A stretch of 6,362 nucleotides of DNA, from positions 1 through 6,362 of the forward strand of contig JAJQCU010000424.1 of the NCBI GenBank assembly GCA_021202575.1, in the 5' to 3' direction. Under the pieces are notes generated by a model, which was not told where the DNA came from, did no database searches, and worked only from the letters and a program-made list of their open reading frames with translations. Shown in pieces: positions 1 through 6,362 of this stretch. The stretch comes from Lachnospiraceae bacterium. GTDB taxonomy: Bacteria; Bacillota; Clostridia; Lachnospirales; Lachnospiraceae. Numbering within the stretch: position 1 is the first letter of the stretch; each line of letters begins with the position of its first letter. Made by a program: the position numbers and the translations under genes.

Positions 1-33
1 CTGTAACACACTTCAAGGACAGAAATTTTGCAT

Positions 34-84
34 CTGTCGGGGACTGTCGGATAACAGTCCAGAGGCCGCCTGAAACAGGGCGGC
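34..84 (+). promoter_or_regulatory. ppdK 5' leader with two hairpins
   Basis: Seen directly: a 10-base near-tandem repeat (CTGTCGG at 34-40 and 44-50), then a 7-bp hairpin with arms GGACTGT (41-47) and ACAGTCC (54-60) around a 6-base loop, then a second GC-rich hairpin with arms GCCGCC (65-70) and GGCGGC (79-84). Neither is followed by a T-run, so they are not intrinsic terminators. They end 13 bases before the ppdK Shine-Dalgarno (AAGGGAGG, 98-105). Inference: they are either the end of an upstream transcription unit or a structured 5' UTR that stabilises or controls ppdK mRNA. No convincing -35/-10 pair is visible in this short stretch, so the ppdK promoter may lie outside the window. Confidence 0.4.
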
Positions 85-114
85 ATATTATGTTCATAAG
101 GGAGGACATATTAC

Positions 115-2742
<2,628 letters not shown>

Positions 2743-2810
2743 GAGTTTTCTCTCGTTTGATTTGCCGTTAAGTTATGAGCAGGCATCTGCTTATCGAAAG
2801 GCAAATGGAC

Positions 2811-2889
2811 TTTATGTCCGATAAAATCAGAGCGTATATCGTTCCAATCTATGGAAAAGGGTATACGCTCTTTTTTATGTCCAAAATCA
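2811..2889 (+). repeat. imperfect direct repeat flanking the terminator hairpin
   Basis: TTTATGTCC occurs at 2811-2819 and again at 2874-2882. Each copy is followed by AAAATCA (2823-2829 and 2883-2889); the first copy has three extra bases (GAT) between the two parts. The pair brackets the GAGCGTATA/TATACGCTC hairpin. The T-run of the terminator overlaps the start of the second copy. Origin unknown: it could be a duplication at an element edge, an iteron-like site, or chance plus duplication. Confidence 0.55.
2830..2876 (+). terminator. intrinsic terminator after ppdK
   Basis: A 9-bp perfect stem, GAGCGTATA (2830-2838) with TATACGCTC (2862-2870), is followed directly by six T (2871-2876). 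The 23-base interior can form a second 5-bp stem, TTCCA (2842-2846) with TGGAA (2852-2856). It is the first good terminator downstream of ppdK and probably ends that transcript. It sits only 35 bases before the start of the next gene, so it may also act as an attenuator for transcription entering the accessory genes. Confidence 0.75.
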
Positions 2890-2905
2890 AATAGATTGGA
2901 GGTGG
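2844..2905 (+). promoter_or_regulatory. inverted repeat linking terminator loop to the downstream ribosome binding site
   Basis: CCAATCTAT (2844-2852), inside the terminator hairpin, is perfectly complementary to ATAGATTGG (2891-2899), which runs into the Shine-Dalgarno GGAGGTGG (2898-2905) of the gene starting at 2912. Forming this 9-bp pair would break the inner TTCCA/TGGAA stem and cover the first bases of the ribosome binding site. That gives two competing RNA folds. Whether the cell uses this is inference. Confidence 0.4.
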
Positions 2906-2911
2906 AAATGT

Positions 2912-3193
2912 ATGAACAGCGATGCTGCGGACGGTAACTTTCGTTATTCCAGGGACAGACCGAAAGAGTATGAGCTTTGTTATTTTTGGAAAGAACGAGA
3001 GGCAGTCTGTTCTCTGGGCGAGCAGAATTGTTTTTATATCGTTTATGATGAAAAAGAAGTGAAAAATGGTAGTGATTGCCTATGTAATGGCTGCCCATAC
3101 GGAAAACATGGACCCTGTATTGGATGGTGTACTGTGAAGGTAATGAATGCCGTTCTGGGAGACCGCAGGGCTTTACGGACCGGTCCGGGTTAG
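2912..3193 (+). CDS. small Cys-rich hypothetical protein
   Basis: A 93-residue ORF with a very good ribosome binding site (GGAGGTGG, 2898-2905, six bases before the ATG). I do not recognise the family by name. No signal peptide or membrane segment is visible. The first half is charged (YELCYFWKEREAVC). The second half carries a tight cysteine cluster, CLCNGCPYGKHGPCIGWC, with five Cys and one His within 18 residues, which looks like a zinc-binding or Fe-S-binding knuckle. The stop at 3191-3193 overlaps another strong Shine-Dalgarno (3193-3200), so this gene was probably followed directly by the HTH gene in one operon. That neighbour suggests a place in a plasmid- or ICE-like replication/transfer module. 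The last 15 or so residues are basic and low in recognisable pattern. The protein looks intact, though its C-terminus could be altered by the damage just downstream. Confidence 0.6.
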   Translation: MNSDAADGNFRYSRDRPKEYELCYFWKEREAVCSLGEQNCFYIVYDEKEVKNGSDCLCNGCPYGKHGPCIGWCTVKVMNAVLGDRRALRTGPG

Positions 3194-3749
3194 GAGGTGG
3201 TTATATGCCGGTCTTTCAAAGAACTGCAAAGAAGGCAGGAGCGGTATTTCCTCCACGCTGAGGGAACTGGAGGAATGCGGTTATCTGGTCCGGGAGCGCA
3301 GGCGCGATGAGAAAGGTCTGCTTCGGGATAACATTTATGTGATCTACGAAAGGCCGCAGAAAAAAGATCTGCATCCAGAAGCAGAAAATCCAGCACTGGA
3401 TAATCCAGCACTGGAAAAACCTGCGCTGGATAAACCTGTGCTGGAAAATCGGGCGCAATTAAATACTGATTTAACAAATACTGATCAATTAAATACTGAA
3501 TCAAATAAAAGAAAGAGGGAGAAAGAACCCCGCCATGTTTATTTTCTGGAGTTGCTGATTGAAAATAAGGCTGTGTCCGCTGACGATTTATTGAACAAGA
3601 GAGTTGATGTTAGATCAAGTATTTATTATACGCGGGTTCAACAGTTTGCTTCATCTGAATTGAAATCTATAGTGGCTCAGATCCCATTACAAATTGAAAA
3701 GGATATTCGAAGAGAGAATTACCTGGCAGTTGTATGGCGGAGGAAATGA
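3147..3749 (+). pseudogene. HTH replication-initiator-like protein, 5'-truncated
   Basis: The open frame codes up to 200 residues, but only the part from about residue 20 (base 3207) looks like protein. That part, AGLSKNCKEGRSGISSTL then LRELEECGYLVRERRRDEKG, matches the recognition-helix part of the winged HTH of the Firmicute element replication-initiator-like family (the group often ending in DUF6017). Next comes a linker with four pentapeptides of type N/K-P-A/V-L-D/E (3387-3446) and an Asn/Thr-rich tract (LNTDLTNTD), both typical of that family. The last 70 residues (from RHVYFLELL) do not resemble DUF6017 and are unassigned. The usual first helices (LSLKAKGLL...LPEDWDY type) are missing. 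A strong Shine-Dalgarno (GGAGGTGG, 3193-3200) and ATG (3205) stand where the native start should be, but in another frame; that frame ends after 18 codons. Inference: a deletion of roughly 35-40 codons just after the start destroyed the gene. A weak alternative is translation from ATG 3147 (GAAGG at 3136-3140). Confidence 0.6.
3387..3446 (+). repeat. four tandem 15-bp repeats encoding pentapeptides
   Basis: Four 15-base units of the form AAT/AAA-CCN-GYN-CTG-GAW encode NPALD, NPALE, KPALD and KPVLE; a degenerate fifth (NRAQL) follows. Units 1 and 2 differ at one base, as do several other unit pairs, so the array probably grew by slippage. It is the linker between the HTH and the C-terminal part of the host ORF, and similar proline pentapeptide linkers are known in this protein family. 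Confidence 0.8.
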
Positions 3750-3871
3750 CGGTGGAGGAAGTCAGGGAGCTGTTAGACGTGTCGAAGAACATGGAAGCAT
3801 GGCTGTCGCTTCATTCGATTATTCCGATGGCTGTGGGCTGTGTTTTTACTGCTGGATTATGTCCAGACTAA
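3734..3871 (+). CDS. small ORF translationally coupled to the HTH gene
   Basis: The reading frame runs ATG 3734 to TAA 3869-3871 (45 codons). The likelier start is ATG 3746, which overlaps the stop of the preceding ORF as ATGA and is preceded by GGAGG within GGCGGAGGAA, giving 41 residues beginning MTVEEVRELLDVSKNM. The N-terminus is a charged, probably helical segment; the C-terminus is hydrophobic (IIPMAVGCVFTAGL). No family recognised. The four-base overlap is typical of coupled genes in mobile-element operons. Its stop lies inside the last codons of the convergent MATE gene, so the C-terminus may be a junction product and the original protein may have been longer. Confidence 0.4.
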   Translation: MAEEMTVEEVRELLDVSKNMEAWLSLHSIIPMAVGCVFTAGLCPD

Positions 3872-5202
3872 TAATGAGTAGCATCATCTGTCATATTGCA
3901 CCTTTTCATCATAATGATCACGTACACAGCCACAACGAATTCCGTAATCGGCATTGCGAACCAGATGGAATCCGCCCCGGCCAGAACAGGCAGCAAAAAA
4001 ATCAGTATCCCACTGATAATCGTCCCGCGTCCGACCGATATCACGAATGAAACCGCATTTTTCATGATTGCCTGAAAATAGTAGGTTGAAAAGATATTAA
4101 ACGGCAACAGGAGGAAGGAAATTCCGTACTTACGGATAATATCCGGCGCAATTTTCAATATGTTTTCTGTCGGTGACATAAAAATCCGGACAAATATATT
4201 TGGGGCAAGCTCAGCCAGAACCGTCCATAAAATGCCAAATACTGCACATGTCATCACTGCATACTTCGGAACCTGCCGGATACGGGGCATCTTTTTTGCT
4301 CCAAAATTTACAGATATAATCGGCTGGGAAGCCTGCCCTACGCTGTAGGCGCAACACTGTACGAAGGTGCTGATATTGATGATGATTCCATACACGGCCA
4401 GGGCATCTGTTCCAATGTACTTTACGATCTGCCGGTTGAACAGCACAGTAAGAATTCCCATTGCTATATCAATAAAGAAGGACGAAAATCCTGTCGTGAC
4501 AATCCGTCCCAATGACGGAATAACGTGCCGCGGCATTCTTAAATGAATGCTGTTTTTCCCACTGAAAAAGTGCGTCAGCATAACAATCAGAGAAACCACC
4601 GCGCCTGCGGATGTCGCAAGACCTGCGCCCATGATCCCCATGTCCAGAGCAAAAATAAAAAGCCAGTCGCCGAAAATATTAAAAACTCATCCGCATAAAA
4701 CAGCTGTTGTTGCAAGTCCGGGGTCTTTGTCATTTCGCAGGAACGCGCTTAAAAACTGCGTAAACAGAAATGCCGGAACGACAAATTTTACGGGAAGCAG
4801 ATATTCCTTCGCCAGAGGCAGAAGCGTTTCCTCCGCCCCAAATATCACCAGCAATTCCTCCTCGAAAAAAATCAGCATCAGCCACCCCGCCAATGACAGA
4901 ATGATGCATCCGATGAAAGCAGCTGTAAAAATTTCATTCGAGCGATTCTGGTCCTTCCCGGACATCCCCTTGTAAGTTGAAAATAAAACACCTCCCCCGA
5001 TACCTACCAGCAGTCCCATGCTGTACAGAATGTTCCAGACGGGGGACACGATTGCCAGAGCTGCGGTTCCGTTCGGCCCCTGATACTGCCCGACCATGGC
5101 CATATCCACAATACCATATACGGAAGAAATAAACGCGCTGCCAAAGGCCGCAGCAAGACAGCGGAAATATACAGTTTTGATGTCATCTTTTAAAAAGTCC
5201 AT
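3868..5202 (-). pseudogene. MATE-family multidrug exporter, interrupted by in-frame TGA
   Basis: Cation-coupled inner-membrane drug exporter of the MATE superfamily (DinF/MepA-like). Two open segments, 5202-4690 and 4686-3871, are in the same frame and separated only by TGA at 4689-4687. Read together they give 444 codons, the normal MATE length of 440-460. The N-terminal part has repeated hydrophobic segments and the family loop AFLRNDKDPGLATTAV; the C-terminal part has the second-half motif QASQPIISVNFGAKK. The stop is codon 172, after TTAVLCG and before VFNIFGD, where relatives usually have glycine, so GGA to TGA is the simplest change. The ATG at 5202 is preferred over a TTG at 5214 because the TTG lies next to and reads through the Shine-Dalgarno. 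A restart at ATG 4641 lacks a good ribosome binding site and would omit the first transmembrane helices. Other genes here use TGA as stop (for example 3747-3749), so recoding is unlikely. Function is probably lost unless there is readthrough or a sequence error. Confidence 0.88.
4687..4689 (-). other. premature TGA codon in the MATE gene
   Basis: TCA on the + strand at 4687-4689 reads TGA on the - strand. The codons on either side (GGA before, GTT after) continue the same MATE reading frame with unbroken similarity on both sides, so no insertion or deletion is needed to explain the break. A single G-to-T change from GGA would create it. Confidence 0.85.
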
Positions 5203-5273
5203 TTTCTCCTCCAAAAGAAAAGAGCCGGATAAGAGACAGACATTTCAGCCTGTAGCCTTATCCAGCTCGTCAT
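5190..5273 (-). CDS. possible 27-residue leader peptide of the MATE gene
   Basis: On the - strand an ATG at 5273-5271 opens a 27-codon frame that starts MTSWIRLQAEM and ends FFWRRKWTF, stopping at TAA 5192-5190, eleven bases inside the MATE gene in another frame. It spans the whole attenuator hairpin and the MATE Shine-Dalgarno. Ribosomes translating it would open the terminator stem. Against it: the nearest GGAGG-like site is about 20 bases upstream, and only weak purines (AAGAA) are close to the ATG. Treat as a candidate only. Confidence 0.3.
   Translation of the reverse strand: MTSWIRLQAEMSVSYPALFFWRRKWTF
5206..5212 (-). promoter_or_regulatory. Shine-Dalgarno of the MATE gene
   Basis: GGAGGAG on the - strand, with GGAGG five bases before ATG 5202-5200. 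It fixes that ATG as the start and argues against the upstream TTG at 5214, which touches the site itself. Confidence 0.8.
5213..5268 (-). terminator. attenuator-like terminator in the MATE leader
   Basis: Read on the - strand, a 12-bp stem is formed by GAGCTGGATAAG (5268-5257) and CTTATCCGGCTC (5233-5222), with one G-U wobble and otherwise complete pairing. A T-rich run TTTTCTTTT (5221-5213) follows immediately. The 23-base interior contains a further ACAG/CTGT pairing. It lies after the promoter and directly before the MATE Shine-Dalgarno, so it can only act on MATE expression. This is the layout of transcriptional attenuators upstream of several Gram-positive antibiotic resistance genes. 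The inducing signal is unknown. Confidence 0.65.
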
Positions 5274-5300
5274 TTCTTACGAATGACTCACCCTCCGAGC
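5265..5300 (-). promoter_or_regulatory. leader hairpin and possible antiterminator
   Basis: On the - strand a 6-bp hairpin, GTCATT (5287-5282) with AATGAC (5274-5269) around a 7-base loop, sits just upstream of the attenuator. In addition GCTCG (5300-5296) can pair with CGAGC (5269-5265), which would extend the hairpin base and occupy the first four bases of the terminator stem. The pairing is short, so an antiterminator role is only a hypothesis. Confidence 0.35.
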
Positions 5301-5310
5301 AAGCGTCTAC

Positions 5311-5340
5311 ATTATAGGAGTTTCTCAATAGAAAAGTCAA
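5311..5340 (-). promoter_or_regulatory. sigma-70 type promoter of the MATE gene
   Basis: On the - strand, -35 TTGACT (5340-5335) and a perfect -10 TATAAT (5316-5311) are separated by 18 bases. Transcription would start near 5304, giving a leader of about 100 bases before the MATE ATG. The spacer holds a small dyad, TTTCT-ATTG-AGAAA (5334-5321), a possible repressor or MerR-type activator site. The -35 box overlaps the stop codon of the hcp fragment upstream (5339-5337). Confidence 0.8.
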
Positions 5341-5636
5341 GCTGTTTCGTGAAAATGTCGATTTGCCTTATCCAGTAAAGCCATACATTTCAGACTGGCC
5401 TCGCCTGTTTCCATAACGATGGGAAGAAGCTCATCCATACCCCAATCTGTCATACCGATGGCAAACAGCGCCTTATAGAAAAATTTATTGACGTCGATAT
5501 CAGTATAGCCAAGCCTGGAAGCATGATAAGCATAAGCAGCAACACCACGAATACCGAACAGAATAAGGAATTTGAGCGAGCGAATATCCTCGTCTGCATT
5601 CCAAAGGTCATTCATATCGTAATTGTCAATTCTGCC
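5337..5636 (-). pseudogene. hcp: hybrid cluster protein / hydroxylamine reductase, internal fragment
   Basis: About 99 residues of a hybrid-cluster (prismane) protein, an Fe-S/oxo cluster enzyme of roughly 540 residues linked to nitric oxide and hydroxylamine detoxification in anaerobes. The recognised stretch begins near NADEDIRSLKFL and continues GIRGVAAYAYHASRLGY, then MDELLPIVMETGEASLKCMALLDKAN, which in complete proteins is found about 100-200 residues from the N-terminus. Both ends are lost: the N-terminal CxxC cluster region is absent, and after LDKAN the frame runs into unrelated residues and stops at TGA 5339-5337, with none of the C-terminal cluster ligands. The open frame extends to a TTG at 5672, but bases above about 5636 code for the Crp/Fnr fragment on the other strand. 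It has no start or ribosome binding site of its own and should be non-functional. Confidence 0.75.
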
Positions 5637-5827
5637 GCAGGAAACTAATGTCTCATTTATCCGAGGAATCAAGCCGACAAAACAGTTCTACCTTTATAAT
5701 TCCATTCAACCGTCAACAGCTTGCCGATTTCCTTTCGGTTGACCGAAGTGCTATGTCTAAAGAACTTTGTAAAATGCGTGATGATGGAATAATAAGATTT
5801 GAGAAAAACCAATTCATTTTAATTTAG
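5636..5827 (+). pseudogene. Crp/Fnr-family regulator, C-terminal HTH fragment
   Basis: In the + frame ending at TAG 5825-5827, residues from about RRKLMSHLSEESSRQ through IPFNRQQLADFLSVDRSAMS to KELCKMRDDGIIRFEKNQF match the C-terminal winged helix of Crp/Fnr regulators (HTH_Crp, recognition helix around SVDRSAMSKEL). A start at ATG 5648 would give only 59 residues; the effector-binding cyclic-nucleotide-like domain (about 150 residues) is missing. The ATG corresponds to an internal Met of the KLM motif and has no ribosome binding site, so it is not a real start. Regulators of this type (HcpR-like) commonly sit beside hcp, which fits the adjacent fragment. Too short for the ORF filter used in many annotations, so easily missed. 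Confidence 0.75.
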
Positions 5828-5853
5828 TACCGCAAAACAGCTCATATTCCGCA

Positions 5854-5882
5854 TTGATTTCTTCCCCTGTATCTGTTAAAAT
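5854..5882 (+). promoter_or_regulatory. promoter of a lost gene
   Basis: TTGATT (5854-5859) and TAAAAT (5877-5882) with a 17-base spacer form a good sigma-70 type promoter on the + strand, 27 bases after the Crp/Fnr fragment stop. It points toward the short GTG-started ORF at 5955 and no larger gene. Confidence 0.55.
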
Positions 5883-5886
5883 ATGG

Positions 5887-5902
5887 GTTAGCCAACGCTA
5901 AC
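5887..5902 (+). promoter_or_regulatory. palindrome at the expected transcription start
   Basis: GTTAGC (5887-5892) and GCTAAC (5897-5902) form a perfect 6-bp inverted repeat with a 4-base centre, 4 bases after the -10 box. Position and symmetry suit a repressor operator covering the start site; it could also fold as a small hairpin in the RNA. The cognate regulator is unknown. Confidence 0.45.
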
Positions 5903-5954
5903 AGCGTGTAGAGAGGCTGGTATAGATCAGAGAAACACGAGGGAGGAAGGGGTT

Positions 5955-5990
5955 GTGAAAAAAGACGTACAGACAAAACGGGAAGTGTAA
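5955..5990 (+). pseudogene. start of a lost gene, or an 11-residue micro-ORF
   Basis: GTG at 5955 follows an excellent Shine-Dalgarno (GGGAGGAAGG, 5941-5950) and opens MKKDVQTKREV before TAA 5988-5990. The leader of about 65 bases, promoter and ribosome binding site all look built for a real gene, and the basic N-terminus is ordinary for a regulator or cytosolic protein. The body is absent: 23 bases later the tail of the ABC ATPase begins on the other strand. Most likely the gene was cut off by a deletion or insertion near 5985-6012; a functional micro-ORF is possible but less likely. Confidence 0.4.
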
Positions 5991-6012
5991 AAACCGTCCG
6001 CGTTGCTCCCTC

Positions 6013-6362
6013 TTACAAATAACAGCCAGAGAAGAAATCCCGCAACTTTACGATTCCGGCTTCATTCAAAAGATATTGTTCCTGTACCCGCCCATCCTCG
6101 ATATGGATCACACTGTCGCAGACAGAAGCAATCAATTCATAATCATGGGTGATAATAAACAGAAAGACATTCTCCTTCTGGAGATGCTTTAGTAGTTGGC
6201 AGGTCTGCATCATGTGGCTGAAATCAAGGCCGGATGTAGGCTCGTCAAAATACAAAATCTTTTTTCCACAGAACATTGCAGAGGCAATGATAACCCGCTG
6301 CTTCTGTCCGCCGGATAAAGTCATGGGATGGCGGTCGGCAAGGTCTGAAATATCCAGAGCCT
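6013..6362 (-). CDS. ABC transporter ATPase, ECF-type (partial, 5' end outside window)
   Basis: C-terminal 115 residues of an ABC ATP-binding protein that enters from the right edge. Visible: ABC signature LSGGQKQR, Walker B KILYFDEPTSGLD with its D-loop, and H-loop IITHD; the Walker A lies outside the window. The stretch SGLDFSHM, the spacing to ITHDYEL and the ending CDSVIHIEDGRV resemble energy-coupling-factor ATPases, especially the second half of tandem two-domain forms that power vitamin or metal uptake at the cytoplasmic membrane. The open frame continues upstream of ATG 6324 as ALDISDLADRHP, so that ATG is internal. The end at TAA 6015-6013 is at a normal family position, so the C-terminus seems intact. 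No clear terminator follows on the - strand. The substrate cannot be told without the S and T components. Confidence 0.88.
   Translation of the reverse strand, partial: ALDISDLADRHPMTLSGGQKQRVIIASAMFCGKKILYFDEPTSGLDFSHMMQTCQLLKHLQKENVFLFIITHDYELIASVCDSVIHIEDGRVQEQYLLNEAGIVKLRDFFSGCYL

Noticed and set aside
28..56. Possible ppdK promoter TTGCAT ... GATAAC
   Set aside because: The -10 match is poor and sits inside the first hairpin; not convincing enough to annotate.
3387..3446. CRISPR-like array
   Set aside because: The 15-bp units are contiguous with no spacers and keep the reading frame; they are a protein linker repeat.
3852..3866. CTGGA-TTATG-TCCAG inverted repeat near the convergent gene ends as a terminator
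   Set aside because: Only 5 bp with no T-run on either strand.
4687..4689. Selenocysteine or recoded TGA in the MATE gene
   Set aside because: MATE proteins are not known selenoproteins, relatives usually have Gly here, no SECIS-like hairpin was evident, and TGA acts as a normal stop elsewhere in the window.
4547..4975. 142-codon open frame on the + strand inside the MATE gene
   Set aside because: Antisense to clear MATE coding sequence that has family motifs; Ser/Lys-rich composition is a shadow effect.
5292..5303. GTG micro-ORF (M/V-S-H-S) in the MATE leader after GGAGG
   Set aside because: The GTG directly touches the purine run with no spacing and the frame is four codons; not credible as a start.

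Overview
The window looks like chromosomal DNA from an anaerobic Firmicute, most likely a gut Lachnospiraceae/Clostridium-type bacterium. I infer this from a 875-residue pyruvate,phosphate dikinase that keeps the residue numbering of the Clostridium symbiosum enzyme almost exactly, from strong GGAGG ribosome binding sites, and from accessory gene types common in that group (a replication-initiator-like HTH protein with proline pentapeptide repeats, an HcpR/Hcp-type pair, a MATE exporter and an ECF-type ATPase). Species cannot be named from the sequence alone.

Layout. Positions 1-114 are a leader with two hairpins. Positions 115-2742 hold ppdK (+), the only complete, clearly functional core-metabolism gene here. 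Positions 2743-2911 hold an intrinsic terminator embedded in direct and inverted repeats that reach the ribosome binding site of the next gene. Positions 2912-3871 (+) are a mobile-element-like remnant: a small Cys-rich protein, an HTH replication-initiator-like gene that lost its 5' end, and a 41-45 residue ORF joined to it by an ATGA overlap. Positions 3868-5202 (-) are a MATE-family exporter gene broken by a single in-frame TGA codon. Upstream of it (5203-5340, - strand) is an intact-looking control region: a good sigma-70 type promoter, a small hairpin, a 12-bp stem terminator-like attenuator and a possible leader peptide. Positions 5337-5827 are two gene fragments joined head to head: an internal piece of hybrid-cluster protein/hydroxylamine reductase (-) and the C-terminal DNA-binding piece of a Crp/Fnr-family regulator (+). 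Positions 5854-5990 (+) carry a promoter, a palindrome, a ribosome binding site and a start codon leading to only 11 codons. Positions 6013-6362 (-) are the C-terminal part of an ABC ATPase that runs off the window.

How it fits together. Apart from ppdK and the ABC ATPase tail, almost everything shows signs of decay: 5' deletions, a nonsense codon, and gene starts or ends without the rest of the gene. I read the region after ppdK as an accessory site where mobile DNA arrived and was then eroded by deletions. I see no convincing novel multi-gene system. The most interesting signals are the attenuator/leader in front of the MATE gene, the single-codon interruption of that gene, the head-to-head hcp/crp deletion scar, and the repeat structure around the terminator after ppdK.
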